Shown here one piece after another: positions 9,027 to 17,875 of a DNA stretch of 64,000 bases. Below the pieces are notes generated by a model. It was given only the letters and a program-made list of their open reading frames with translations, was not told where the DNA came from and made no database searches. The number at the start of each line of letters is the position of its first letter. Positions within the stretch are counted from its first letter, which is position 1. Both the position numbers and the translations under genes were made by a program. Source of the stretch: Rhizobium indicum (GTDB lineage Bacteria; Pseudomonadota; Alphaproteobacteria; Rhizobiales; Rhizobiaceae); NCBI RefSeq assembly GCF_005862305.2, contig NZ_CP054021.1:2108001-2172000 (forward strand). The letters run 5' to 3'.

Positions 9027-10283
9027 TCAAAAACGGACGGTAAAATCGGTGCCCTTGCCGACTTCCGACTTGACGATCAGCCGCGCCCGGTGGCGGGTGA
9101 GGATGTGTTTGACGATGGCAAGGCCAAGGCCGGTGCCCTTCTTCGAGCGGCTGTCCTCGATGCTGACGCGGTAGAAACGCTCGGTCAGGCGCGGCACATG
9201 TTCGGCCGGAATGCCCGGACCCTTGTCGACGATGCTGACCTCGACCGGCTGGCCGGTGCCGTTCTTCAGCCAGACATCGACGATCTCGCCCTCCTGGCCG
9301 TATTTGCAGGCATTTTCCATCAGGTTCTCGAAGACCTGGACAAGTTCGTCGCGGTCGCCCAGCACCTCGACCTTGCCGTCGGGCAGATGCAGGTTGATGT
9401 CGACGCCGACATCCCTGGCGAGCGGCACAAGCGCATCTCTGACATGGCCGAGCAGCGGCACCAGATCGATCTTCTCATCCGGCGCGATGTGCGACTTCAG
9501 CTCCAGGCGCGAGAGCGACAGCAGGTCGTCGACCAGCCGGCTCATGCGCGTCGTCTGGTCGAGCATGATATTGAGGAAACGCGCCTGCGCCTTCAGATCG
9601 TTCTTCGCCGGCCCCTGAATGGTCTCGATGAAGCCGCGCAGCGAGGCCAGCGGCGTGCGCAGCTCATGGCTGGCATTGGCGACGAAATCCGACCGCATGC
9701 GGTCGATGCGGCGGACCTCCGATATATCGCGGAAGGACAGGATGAAATAGCGTTCACGCGGCCCGTCATCGGCCGCGAATTCGACGGGCGCGCTGCGCAC
9801 GATATAGACGCGCTCGGAGGGCAGCCGCTCGGCATGCTCTATCTGGTTCGGCGCATTGGTGGCGATGGTTTCGCGCACCATGTCGAGCACGCCGGGCGAG
9901 CGCAGGCGGGCCGATATATGGGCACCGAGCGCCACCTCGCCGAAGGCCTTTTCGGCAGCGCGGTTCTGGAAGAGCACCGAGGCATCGTCCGAGAGCACCA
10001 TGACGGGGATATCGAGGCCGGCAAGCGTGGCGGAAACTTCAGGCAGGCGGCTGGGTGGCAGCTCCGGCTCGATCTCGACCGGCTCGGCGGGATCCGCCTT
10101 GATGATGGGCGCCTCGTTGAAAAGCGCGGTGAAGATCATGACCAGCAGCAGGACAAGCACAACCCACTTGTTCATGCCGGCGGCAAGCGCGGCGAGCGCG
10201 CTGAGGATTGCCGCAAGCAGCACCGGCCGTTCGCGCCTTATGCGCGCCAACAGGCTTTTTCTCCATGGAGTTTCGTCTGGCAA
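9027..10283 (-). CDS. phoR: Phosphate regulon sensor histidine kinase PhoR
   Basis: Inner-membrane histidine kinase for PhoB. About 418 residues: two adjacent N-terminal hydrophobic helices (near residues 15-45), a PAS domain (VMVLSDDASVLFQNRAAEKA), the H-box NASHELRTPLASLRG, the N-box NLMENACKYG, G1 DKGPGIP, and G2 GTGLGLAIVKHI. The chosen start is TTG at 10283, preceded by CGAGGG. No ATG in this frame gives a sensible N-terminus, because an ATG further upstream adds poorly conserved sequence. It is upstream of pstS and divergent from ppk2. Confidence 0.9.
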   Translation of the reverse strand: MPDETPWRKSLLARIRRERPVLLAAILSALAALAAGMNKWVVLVLLLVMIFTALFNEAPIIKADPAEPVEIEPELPPSRLPEVSATLAGLDIPVMVLSDDASVLFQNRAAEKAFGEVALGAHISARLRSPGVLDMVRETIATNAPNQIEHAERLPSERVYIVRSAPVEFAADDGPRERYFILSFRDISEVRRIDRMRSDFVANASHELRTPLASLRGFIETIQGPAKNDLKAQARFLNIMLDQTTRMSRLVDDLLSLSRLELKSHIAPDEKIDLVPLLGHVRDALVPLARDVGVDINLHLPDGKVEVLGDRDELVQVFENLMENACKYGQEGEIVDVWLKNGTGQPVEVSIVDKGPGIPAEHVPRLTERFYRVSIEDSRSKKGTGLGLAIVKHILTRHRARLIVKSEVGKGTDFTVRF

Positions 10284-10491
10284 GTGCCCTCGCGGCGTCG
10301 ATTCGTTTTTCTTATATTGAACTCTGCCTGATAGCGGCAATTCATGACAGAAGTTTTCGGGCTGCCGCATCTCAAGCGAAAAGCCGCAGCCGAACCCACG
10401 AAAAATTGCCGGCCGCCTGCGAGAGATTTGATTTTCAACGGTAAATATGTTCGCTTGCGGGAAGAGAAGCGATCGGGCGGTGGAGGCTGAT

Positions 10492-11373
10492 ATGGACGAG
10501 GACGTCGAAAACAGGGCCGTGGAGCTGGATATCCGCGGGAAGAAGCGGATCTTCGATGTCAACGATCCCACCCTGCCGGCCTGGGTGGACGAACGCGCGC
10601 TGGAATCCGGCAACTTTCCCCACAAGAAGAAGCTCAAGGAAGAGGACTATCTGGAGCAGCTGGAAAAGCTGCAGATCGAACTCGTCAAGGTGCAGTTCTG
10701 GCTGCAGGCGACCGGCAAGCGGGTGATGGCGCTGTTCGAAGGGCGCGACGCTGCCGGCAAGGGCGGCGCGATTTCGGCCTCCTCGGCGAATATGAACCCA
10801 CGCCTTGCGCGGGTGGTGGCGCTGACCAAGCCGACCGACCGCGAGCAGGGACAATGGTATTTCCAGCGTTATGTCGCGCAATTTCCGACAGCTGGCGAAT
10901 TCGTGCTGTTCGACCGCTCCTGGTACAACCGCGCCGGCGTCGAGCCGGTCATGGGCTTCTGCACGCCGCAGCAATATGAGGATTTCCTCAAACAGGCGCC
11001 GCAACTCGAAAAGATCATCGCCCATGAGGGCATCTTCTTCTTCAAATTCTATCTCGATATCGGCCGCGAGATGCAGCTCAAACGTTTCCACGACCGCCGG
11101 CACGATCCGCTGAAAGTCTGGAAACTGTCGTCGATGGATATCGCGGCGCTGACGAAATGGGACGACTACAGCGACAAGCGCAACCGGATGCTGAAGGAAA
11201 CCCATACGGATTTCGCGCCCTGGACGGTGATCCACGGCAATGACAAGCGGCGGGCGCGCCTCGAAATCATCCGTCACATGCTGAACAAGATGGATTATGA
11301 CGGCAAGGACAAACAGGCGCTCGGCACGGTCGACGCGGAGATCATCGGCTCAGGGCCTGGCTTTCTGAAATAG
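10492..11373 (+). CDS. ppk2: Polyphosphate kinase 2 family protein
   Basis: PPK2 enzymes transfer phosphate between polyphosphate and nucleotides; this length (293 residues, one domain) fits the class that phosphorylates ADP or GDP. Visible motifs are Walker [28 protein letters not shown] (Walker B / lid region) and [15 protein letters not shown]. The ATG at 10492 has GGAGG six bases upstream; an in-frame ATG 15 codons earlier lacks one. Its place beside phoR and pst suggests a role in phosphate storage. A similar order (pst-pho genes next to a ppk2) is known in Sinorhizobium meliloti. Confidence 0.92.
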   Translation: MDEDVENRAVELDIRGKKRIFDVNDPTLPAWVDERALESGNFPHKKKLKEEDYLEQLEKLQIELVKVQFWLQATGKRVMALFEGRDAAGKGGAISASSANMNPRLARVVALTKPTDREQGQWYFQRYVAQFPTAGEFVLFDRSWYNRAGVEPVMGFCTPQQYEDFLKQAPQLEKIIAHEGIFFFKFYLDIGREMQLKRFHDRRHDPLKVWKLSSMDIAALTKWDDYSDKRNRMLKETHTDFAPWTVIHGNDKRRARLEIIRHMLNKMDYDGKDKQALGTVDAEIIGSGPGFLK

Positions 11374-11410
11374 AGCTTTCGGAACAGGCTGGCCTCCTGA
11401 AATCGAAGCC

Positions 11411-11482
11411 GGGGTCACCGGCTCAGCCGGGACCGGGGTCACCGGCTCAGCCGGGACCGGGGTCACCGGCTCAGCCGGGACC
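11411..11482. repeat. Three perfect 24-base tandem repeats
   Basis: Units at 11411-11434, 11435-11458 and 11459-11482 are identical. Each holds the small palindrome CCGGCTCAGCCGG, so three consecutive hairpins can form. They lie between the convergent ppk2 gene and the minus-strand membrane-protein gene, ending five bases from the latter's stop codon. Confidence 0.9.
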
Positions 11483-11486
11483 GGCC

Positions 11487-12671
11487 TTACTGCCCCGGCA
11501 GGATGCGGATGGCGAAGAGATTGATGCCGCGCGCCTTGCCGTCGAGATCGCTGTTGATCGTCAGCGTGCCCGGCGAATTCGGCGCGAGTGAGCGGTCGAA
11601 CTTCACCTGCAGCAGCGCATCCGACTTTTCCCGGGTGACGTTGAAGCGATGGCGGGCGCAATTGCCGAGCGTCTGGAAATTGCATTCGACAGTGATCTGC
11701 GTCGGCTCGTCGGTGGTGGATTGCAGCGTCAGCGCGATCGTCGAAGATTTGCCGGCCAGCTGCTGCAGCACCGACGGCGGCACGCTGATCGAAATATTGC
11801 CATCGGCTGCACCGCTTTCGGAAATCAGCCGGACGGCGGGGCCGTCATTCTCGGCGATTTTTTCGGTGCGCGCCCGCGGGCCGCTCTGGATCTTGTCGGC
11901 GTCCTCAGGCTTGAACAGGGGGATCCAATCGGCCGAGAAACTGTTCTGCGGATCGATGGTTACCGGCTGATCGGTGTGGGAAGCAGCATTCCCGGCGCTA
12001 TCGTCATTGCCGGTAAAATCCTCGGGCTGCGTGCTTGCCGGCGGATTGGCAACGCTGGTGTCGCGCTCGGCTGCCGTCATCAGCAGGCCCGACGTATGCG
12101 CCCACCACGCGCCGATGCCGATGAAGGCCAGCAGGACGCACCAGACGAGCAGCCTCGAAAAGAATTTTCTAGGCTTGCGGCGGCCTGCCGCCCGCTCCGG
12201 GCGGAAATCCATATTGGTGGCGCGCTGGCCGCGGGCAAGGCGTTCCTCGCCGACGGGGGCGGCAGCCAGATGATCGGCACTGCCGGCATGCACGTCGTCG
12301 AGGCTGGACTCGTCACCGCGATGCATAACCTCGGGCGCGCGGGTCTCACCTGATACCACGGGGCCGTCGAACTCATCGGCTTCGGCTTGGTGAACCGGTG
12401 GCGCCGGCATTTCCACCACCGGCGGCACGGGCACTTCAGGCGGCCTCTGGCGGGGGTGAAGGCGGTCGCGCTCTTCGCCTTCGATGGCGTGGATGGTGCT
12501 TTCCAGGCGGTGGCGGTGATGGGCGACGACCTCGGTGTCGGTGATGTCCTGCTTGCGCAACCCGGCTTCCAACGCCTGGCGGGCCGACTGATAGATCCTC
12601 GCTCGAACCTCCGGATTGTCGCGATCGGAATTCTCGAGCGCTGTTCTGATGGCCGTTTCTAATCCGCTCAC
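11487..12671 (-). CDS. Single-pass membrane protein of unknown function
   Basis: The product has 394 residues and I do not recognise the family. The N-terminal 70 residues are helical and charged (start MSGLETAIRTALENSDRDN). A Pro-rich linker follows (PPEVPVPPVVEMPAPP), then a basic stretch KPRKFFSR leading into one TM helix, VWCVLLAFIGIGAWWAH, near residue 185. The C-terminal half would be periplasmic. It ends in a beta-rich domain (about 285-394) with segments such as TIALTLQSTTDEPTQITVEC and TLTINSDLDGKARGINLFAI. Two Cys in this part (CNFQTLGNC) could form a disulfide. Codon use matches the chromosome. It is read convergently with ppk2, with tandem repeats between them. Confidence 0.8.
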   Translation of the reverse strand: MSGLETAIRTALENSDRDNPEVRARIYQSARQALEAGLRKQDITDTEVVAHHRHRLESTIHAIEGEERDRLHPRQRPPEVPVPPVVEMPAPPVHQAEADEFDGPVVSGETRAPEVMHRGDESSLDDVHAGSADHLAAAPVGEERLARGQRATNMDFRPERAAGRRKPRKFFSRLLVWCVLLAFIGIGAWWAHTSGLLMTAAERDTSVANPPASTQPEDFTGNDDSAGNAASHTDQPVTIDPQNSFSADWIPLFKPEDADKIQSGPRARTEKIAENDGPAVRLISESGAADGNISISVPPSVLQQLAGKSSTIALTLQSTTDEPTQITVECNFQTLGNCARHRFNVTREKSDALLQVKFDRSLAPNSPGTLTINSDLDGKARGINLFAIRILPGQ

Positions 12672-12930
12672 ATTCAGTCCTTCACCTTGAATTCGGCATT
12701 GGACTGCAATCCCTGCCGTTCTCCATCAAAATTCGGTAGCGGCAAGTGCGGCAAACCGCAAGCCTTGCAGGCCCTGCTGCGGTTGATCGGCGGAGATATC
12801 GGCAGGTTTCACCGCTTGCCGGCCTTATTCTATTAGCTTTCTCGGACGTATATATTCGGGCTGAAATCGACGAAGGCATGGCAGCCGCTCTTTTATCGCC
12901 TTTTCATCTCTGTTATGAGATTGACGTTTT

Positions 12931-12952
12931 CGTAAACGTCAATGGAAGCGAC
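12931..12952. promoter_or_regulatory. Inverted repeat with TTGACGTTT / AAACGTCAA arms
   Basis: Two perfect nine-base arms are separated by four bases and end six bases before the nitronate monooxygenase-like start codon. The outer half-sites resemble the fadD upstream palindrome in this window. The nearness to the start suggests a repressor operator. It could also act as a leader hairpin. Confidence 0.5.
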
Positions 12953-12957
12953 GAACC

Positions 12958-13917
12958 ATGGCCCTGCCCCCGATCCTCAAGGACAGATTGAGACTGCCGG
13001 TCATCGGCTCGCCACTGTTCATCATCTCGCATCCGGCGCTGACGCTGGCGCAATGCAAGGCGGGCATCGTCGGGGCGTTTCCGGCGCTGAACGCCCGGCC
13101 GGAAAGCCAGCTCGACGAATGGCTGGCGGAGATTACCGAGGAGCTCGCCCGCCACGACGCCGCCCATCCCGAGCGGCCGGCCGCCCCCTTTGCCGTAAAC
13201 CAGATCGTCCACATGTCGAACAAGCGGCTGGAGCACGACCTCTCGCTCTGCGTCAAATACAAGGTGCCGATCGTCATCTCCTCCCTCGGCGCGGTGCCCG
13301 AGGTCAACGCCGCCGTGCATTCCTATGGCGGCATCGTGCTGCATGACATTATCAACAACCGCCACGCCCATTCGGCGATCCGCAAGGGGGCCGACGGGCT
13401 GATTGCGGTGGCCGCCGGCGCCGGCGGCCATGCCGGCACGCTGTCGCCCTTTGCGCTGATCCAGGAAATCCGCGAATGGTTCGACGGGCCGCTGCTGCTC
13501 GCCGGCGCAATCGCCACCGGCGGCGCGATCCTTGCCGCAGAAGCGATGGGCGCCGACATGGCCTATATCGGCTCGCCCTTCATCGCAACGCAAGAAGCCC
13601 GCGCCGCAGACGCCTACAAGCAGGCGATCGTCGAAGGGGCCGCCAGCGATATCGTCTATTCCAACTATTTCACCGGCGTGCACGGCAACTATCTGAAACC
13701 CTCGATCGTCGCCGCCGGCATGGACCCGGACAATCTGCCGCTTGCCGATGTCTCGAAGATGGATTTCGAGCAGGCTGTCGGCGGCGCCAAGGCCTGGAAG
13801 GACATATGGGGCAGCGGCCAGGGCATCAGCGCCATCAAGGCCGTCGAGCCGGTGGCCAAACTCGTCGACCGGCTGGAGGCCGAATACCAGGCGGCGCGTG
13901 CCCGGCTAACGCTCTGA
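12958..13917 (+). CDS. Nitronate monooxygenase-like FMN oxidoreductase
   Basis: FMN-dependent TIM-barrel enzyme of the 2-nitropropane dioxygenase / nitronate monooxygenase family, cytoplasmic; it oxidises alkyl nitronates or acts as an enoyl-reductase-like flavin oxidoreductase. It has 319 residues, normal for the family. Motifs are the N-terminal LRLPVIGSPLFIIS, the FMN/catalytic-His stretch VAAGAGGHAG (about residues 150-159), LLLAGAIATGGAI and ADMAYIGSPFIAT. An inverted repeat sits directly upstream, so a dedicated regulator is likely. The true substrate is unknown; a role in fatty-acid-related metabolism is possible because the fadD upstream site looks alike. Confidence 0.85.
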   Translation: MALPPILKDRLRLPVIGSPLFIISHPALTLAQCKAGIVGAFPALNARPESQLDEWLAEITEELARHDAAHPERPAAPFAVNQIVHMSNKRLEHDLSLCVKYKVPIVISSLGAVPEVNAAVHSYGGIVLHDIINNRHAHSAIRKGADGLIAVAAGAGGHAGTLSPFALIQEIREWFDGPLLLAGAIATGGAILAAEAMGADMAYIGSPFIATQEARAADAYKQAIVEGAASDIVYSNYFTGVHGNYLKPSIVAAGMDPDNLPLADVSKMDFEQAVGGAKAWKDIWGSGQGISAIKAVEPVAKLVDRLEAEYQAARARLTL

Positions 13918-14037
13918 GGCGCCCTTCCCGCGCCTCCCCTCTTTTTTGCCAAAGGCATGACAGGGTGCTTGAAATCTTCCAACAATGCCTGTATCAGCGC
14001 CATGCAAATCGCAGGCCGCATGCTTCGGCCGTGAAAT

Positions 14038-14113
14038 GCCGCTTTAGCTCAGGTGGTAGAGCACATCATTCGTAATGATGGGGTCGCAGGTTCGAGTCCT
14101 GCAAGCGGCACCA
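14038..14113 (+). tRNA. tRNA-Thr (anticodon CGT)
   Basis: The 76-base cloverleaf has acceptor strands GCCGCTT and AAGCGGC, discriminator A, and an encoded CCA. The D arm contains AGCTCAGGTGGTAGAGC. The anticodon stem ATCAT/ATGAT encloses TTCGTAA with anticodon CGT, reading ACG. The T arm contains GGTTCGAGTCC. An AT-richer accessory segment follows directly. Confidence 0.97.
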
Positions 14114-14519
14114 TTTATCTAAATCAACGATTTGAAGTTTGGGTTTCGCCGGTGGGACACCCGACAGGGACGTTCCGTATTCAATCCTGGCTATTGGGCC
14201 AAGTCCAAAGACCGCATTTTCCATTTTCCTGGCCGGTGTAGTAACCCGCATAGCTAGGACCGTGCTGCCAAATCAGCACGGGGAAACGCAGATCGTCAAT
14301 TCGTAGATAGCCGCTCGAAATTTTGTAGTTTGCAAGGTCTCCCCAGGTGGCTCGTCGGCAACATGTTTGCGCCAATCAACTCTGGCTGCTTAAGAATGGG
14401 TCGATCAAGGGGGGCAACTGTTTAAACGACCTTCGCCCAACTCAAAAATCAGCTCGCTCTTAAGTAGTTTGAAATGTAGACGTGCAAGAAATGGAACCTG
14501 CACACGCAGGGAAACCGAA
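14114..14519. other. Gene-poor AT-richer stretch after tRNA-Thr
   Basis: About 400 bases with base composition unlike the core. The minus strand has one open frame at 14181-14375 (64 codons, TTG start). Its C-terminal part looks protein-like (YLRIDDLRFPVLIWQHG), but it has no clear ribosome-binding site. It may be a remnant of an inserted gene. I see no repeated tRNA end that would mark an att site. Confidence 0.4.
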
Positions 14520-15173
14520 ATGACCGAGACGACAACACCTCTCCCGGAGCCCACGGGATTTTCCGATGAAATGCTTCTTAAAATTTGGGAGAAAACAGTA
14601 GACACTCAGATGCACTTCAATGAGATGTCAGCAAAATCGCGACAACTTGGCCTCACATTTGTAGCTGCAGCACTTGGTGTAGCTGCATTTCTCCTGGCAA
14701 ACTCAAGAGATTATTATATTCACCTTCCGGTGTATTATACGACACTACATATTCATATCAGTGCGCTCATTTTTTGCGCAGCAGCGGCAGGCATATACGC
14801 GGTCAGAGAACTCGATGTAAATGTGTATCACAAAATGCTGCGCGGCGCGGTTGTATTTGGTGAAGACTTCGAAATCAAATTTATGGCTCCTCGCCTCGGC
14901 CTCAGTAAGGGTATGACGCAGGCGATATCACACTTCAGTCGGTTTTCTGACGCTCATACGCATGACGGCAACGTTCCATACCAATATTGCGGTAGCAGGC
15001 GAACGACAGCGGGCGACAAAGTGAAACGGTTTTACTCGGTTACAATCGGTTTCCTTATAGTCGCTGCGGCTGTCACATTTTACGCGACAGATGTAAGCTA
15101 TAATGCGGGAGTCGCGGGCAAGACTAACGTAACCGCTTCTCCACAGGTTGAGGCTCCTTCCTCCAACAAATGA
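14520..15173 (+). CDS. Three-TM membrane protein of unknown function
   Basis: The product has 217 residues and no family I recognise. After an N-terminal helix (FSDEMLLKIWEKTVDTQMHF) come two TM helices, about residues 43-62 (LGLTFVAAALGVAAFLL) and 74-94 (ISALIFCAAAAGIYAV). A soluble loop of some 75 residues follows, then a third helix near 172-192 (VTIGFLIVAAAVTFYA). The layout of a short helical N-terminus with paired TM helices recalls small membrane effectors of defence systems, but this is only shape similarity. Composition is AT-richer than the core. The HAD gene begins 30 bases after the stop, so the two are probably co-transcribed. Confidence 0.7.
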   Translation: MTETTTPLPEPTGFSDEMLLKIWEKTVDTQMHFNEMSAKSRQLGLTFVAAALGVAAFLLANSRDYYIHLPVYYTTLHIHISALIFCAAAAGIYAVRELDVNVYHKMLRGAVVFGEDFEIKFMAPRLGLSKGMTQAISHFSRFSDAHTHDGNVPYQYCGSRRTTAGDKVKRFYSVTIGFLIVAAAVTFYATDVSYNAGVAGKTNVTASPQVEAPSSNK

Positions 15174-15203
15174 GATGCGCCTGGCTAAGAAAGCGGACAT
15201 CAC

Positions 15204-16109
15204 GTGCAGGCAAAGGCTACGTTGATATGCGACCTAGACAATACCCTCTATGACTGGGTGGCGTTTTTTGTCCCATCATTTTATGCCATGGTGAACGTGG
15301 CAGTCAGCCTCATAGGATGCGATCAACCGGCGCTATTGAGCGAGCTTCGTGAAGTCCATCAGCGCCACCACAATTCAGAGCACCCATATGCACTGCTGGA
15401 AACGAATATCGTCCGCAACTGGTTGTCCTCTGGACACGATGTAGGCGAACTGGAGCCAGCATTTCGTTCTTTCAATAGCGAACGCAAAAAACGTCTCTTG
15501 GCTTACCCCACCGTCCATCAAACGCTCAACTGTTTGAAAGACTATGGCGTGCGACTAATTGCTCACAGTGATAGCAATGCTTTGGGCGTAATCGATCGAT
15601 TGATGCGCCTACATTTGGTTGATTATTTCGATTTCATTTACTGCGTGGAGAGTCCGACTACTGACCATCCGCGCGGCGGACCCTACTCATCCAGGTTTCG
15701 GGAATTCCCTTTTTCTAAGCTGCGTCTTCTTGGAGGCCACGAGAAGAAGCCTAACCCGGAGGTACTCGAACACATAATAGCCGAGAACAAGCTCGACAAA
15801 GGCCGCGTGGCCTACATTGGCGACAGTCTAGCCAAGGATATTGCAATGGCCGCAAATGCGCAAATATATTCAGTTTGGGCAGAATACGGCGCATCCGTAG
15901 ATCCAGGATACTACGCTCAGCTTGTTAGAGTTTCACACTGGACGACATACGATATTCAACATGAGAAAGCTCTACGCGAAGCTTCTCTGGGCGTGGCGCC
16001 AAACTTTACGTGCGACCGTGGCTTCGACCAAGTCGTGCAGCCTGTTCTGGCGATGCTAGGCGACAGCATATACACACCTGACCGATTATCGCCGAAGAAC
16101 TTCCTATAG
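15204..16109 (+). CDS. HAD-superfamily hydrolase
   Basis: Probable cytoplasmic phosphatase of the haloacid dehalogenase superfamily, 301 residues. Motif I is ICDLDNTLYDW (nucleophile and acid/base Asp), motif II LIAHSDSNA, motif III Lys in KKPNPEVLEHI, and motif IV AYIGDSLAKDIAMA. A cap region separates motifs I and II. It extends about 60 residues beyond motif IV, longer than many family members. The start is GTG at 15204 because motif I begins only eight codons later; no strong ribosome-binding site is visible, which fits coupling to the membrane-protein gene upstream. The substrate is unknown. Confidence 0.8.
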   Translation: MQAKATLICDLDNTLYDWVAFFVPSFYAMVNVAVSLIGCDQPALLSELREVHQRHHNSEHPYALLETNIVRNWLSSGHDVGELEPAFRSFNSERKKRLLAYPTVHQTLNCLKDYGVRLIAHSDSNALGVIDRLMRLHLVDYFDFIYCVESPTTDHPRGGPYSSRFREFPFSKLRLLGGHEKKPNPEVLEHIIAENKLDKGRVAYIGDSLAKDIAMAANAQIYSVWAEYGASVDPGYYAQLVRVSHWTTYDIQHEKALREASLGVAPNFTCDRGFDQVVQPVLAMLGDSIYTPDRLSPKNFL

Positions 16110-16310
16110 GCGCGTGCTGTCGCTGGTATGCTCGTTCAGAGACGAACACACCCTATCCCCACGCAGACGGCCAAGGTTAAAAAGCCTGATTATTTGTCTT
16201 GCCAATAATGACTTCCGTAACTTCATCATTTCGCTCGCGGCCTGGCGTGCCTGTCTGCTTTTATCTGTTTCTCGTTGTAGAGAGTGAACACCAAGCGTGC
16301 TGAAAACCGA

Positions 16311-16598
16311 TTATGCGTGCAGCTCGTCAACCGCGAAATACTCCCGTGCTAGCCCTCGAACTTGCTCACCAGAGATCTCGTTAGAACAAGTATGATCAGG
16401 GTACTTCACGACGACAGTTGCTCCAGCCTCAGCTATTCTCGATAGCAGTTCCCGCAGCGCAGAAGCAGACTGCCGTTTTAAGCTATATGGATTTGGAACG
16501 TCGGCTAGGGTCAGGATACCGTCCTACCCCCATGACCTCGCCGCATTCCCCCTAGTCTTAACTACATGATAGAGGCGACTATAATGTACGCCAGAGTT
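16311..16598 (-). pseudogene. Remnant of a DNA methyltransferase-like gene
   Basis: The minus strand keeps a piece reading NSGVHYSRLYHVVKT. After a frame change comes a 67-codon piece ending in a stop, with PNPYSLKRQSASALRELL and VVVKYPDHTCSNEISGEQV. A YSRxYHV motif followed by a Tyr/Pro-Asp-His segment and SNxxSGxxV resembles, from memory, the C-terminal half of D12-class adenine methylases. The N-terminal half with the DPPY motif is missing and stops break the frame, so it is not functional. The rest of 16110-16701 has no gene I can support. Confidence 0.55.
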
Positions 16599-16701
16599 CT
16601 ATTCTTTTCAAAGACCTGCAGGATCGCGATTGCTCCGTGAGAAAAAGCAATGTGGATATTTTAACCGGATAGGACTACCTATCATCTGAAAGAGACAAAT
16701 T

Positions 16702-17346
16702 ATGGTGCTGGATAAAGACAATTCCGTAATTGCGGCGTTCACCGAGGAGCAGGTGGAACGGCTGACGGGTGTTACCTTGCGCCAACTCAGGCACTGGGAC
16801 CGGACCAAGTTTTTTGTTCCAAGCCTTGCTTATGAGGATAGAAGTCAGCCCTTTAGTCGCCTGTATTCCTTTAGGGACTTGGTGTCGCTGAAGGTCCTGA
16901 ACGCTCTGCGTAATGATGCGAAAGTTTCGTTGCAACATCTTCGCGGGGTTAAAGACAAGCTCGCTCATCTCGGTGATGCTTTATGGTCTAAAACGACGCT
17001 CTATGTGCTCAAGCACAAAGTCGTTTTTGACAACCCGGAAAGCAAGACGAAGGAGGAAGTCCTTTCAGGCCAGGGTGTCCTACAGATTCCGCTAGAGGTT
17101 GTGACGGGCAACATGAAGGATGCCGTCGCGAAGATGCGGGAGCGGAAGAGCTCATCTATCGGTAAGATCGAGTCGAAGAAAGGTATTGCGAACAGCAGGC
17201 CAGTGATCGCCGGAACGCGTATTCCGGTCGACACGATCAAAGCTTTCGCAGCCGAGGGATATTCCATCGATCAAATCCGGAAGGAGTATCCCACCCTCAC
17301 TACCGAGGACATTGCCGCCGCCATCAGCTATGAGGCGGCTGCTTAA
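16702..17346 (+). CDS. MerR-type HTH / DUF433 antitoxin
   Basis: Probable antitoxin and autorepressor of a toxin-antitoxin pair, 214 residues. Residues 10-80 form a MerR-like winged helix (FTEEQVERLTGVTLRQLRHW, then RLYSFRDLVSLKVL). A middle part with KTTLYVLKHKVVF follows. The C-terminal DUF433 domain (about 155-214) reads SRPVIAGTRIPVDTIKAFAA and YSIDQIRKEYPTLT. DUF433 proteins usually precede a DUF5615 PIN-like toxin, as here with an 18-base gap. ATG at 16702 is preceded by AGAGA. Confidence 0.82.
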   Translation: MVLDKDNSVIAAFTEEQVERLTGVTLRQLRHWDRTKFFVPSLAYEDRSQPFSRLYSFRDLVSLKVLNALRNDAKVSLQHLRGVKDKLAHLGDALWSKTTLYVLKHKVVFDNPESKTKEEVLSGQGVLQIPLEVVTGNMKDAVAKMRERKSSSIGKIESKKGIANSRPVIAGTRIPVDTIKAFAAEGYSIDQIRKEYPTLTTEDIAAAISYEAAA

Positions 17347-17364
17347 TGATCAGGGGATGTCGGG

Positions 17365-17745
17365 TTGCGCTTCTTCCTTGATGCGAGCGTACCCGATTCC
17401 GTGGGACAGGTGTTGGCTGCCGCTGGCTATGAAGTCATTTATCATCGGGAGGCGCTTGAAGAAGGCGTAAAGGACCCCGTCGTTTGCCGAACCGCTTTGG
17501 CAAACGACGCAATCTTGATCGCGGTCGATAAAGATATGAAACAGCTTACTAAGCGCTTCGGGATCACGGATGAGCGGTTCAAGAACCTTTCCATGGTCTT
17601 TTGTGGCTGCAGTATCCCAATCTCCGCGAACCGCGTTGAACAGGCTCTTTCCCTAATCGAACATGAGTGGGTGTATTCTAAGCAGAAAATCGGGCGGCGC
17701 TTGCTGGTTGAGATTACCAATCATCAGATTTCAACACATCGCTAA
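17365..17745 (+). CDS. DUF5615 PIN-like toxin
   Basis: Predicted ribonuclease-type toxin of the PIN/Mut7-C fold, 126 residues. Acidic residues expected in the metal site are D6 in RFFLDASVP, the Asp in EGVKDPVV, and the pair in LIAVDKDMKQL. The only usable start in this frame is TTG at 17365, with AGGGG nine bases upstream; an in-frame stop lies six codons earlier. It lies 18 bases after the DUF433 antitoxin, so the two are surely one operon. Toxicity is inferred from the family only. Confidence 0.8.
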   Translation: MRFFLDASVPDSVGQVLAAAGYEVIYHREALEEGVKDPVVCRTALANDAILIAVDKDMKQLTKRFGITDERFKNLSMVFCGCSIPISANRVEQALSLIEHEWVYSKQKIGRRLLVEITNHQISTHR

Positions 17746-17875
17746 ATCCCGACACTTAACCTGCTTCTCCTCCTCCTCGGTTCCGATCAAACGACCGTGA
17801 AAACCGCAACCCCGACAGGAACAATGCCCCCGCCCAGCAGGTTTTCTCCCTGAGACAACAAGCATGGAGAAAATC

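Noticed and set aside
11411..11482. CRISPR-like array
   Set aside because: Units are directly adjacent with no spacers and only three copies exist.
12682..12991. Short frames in the gap before the nitronate monooxygenase-like gene
   Set aside because: They lack start signals and overlap the operator-like inverted repeat or the start of the real gene.
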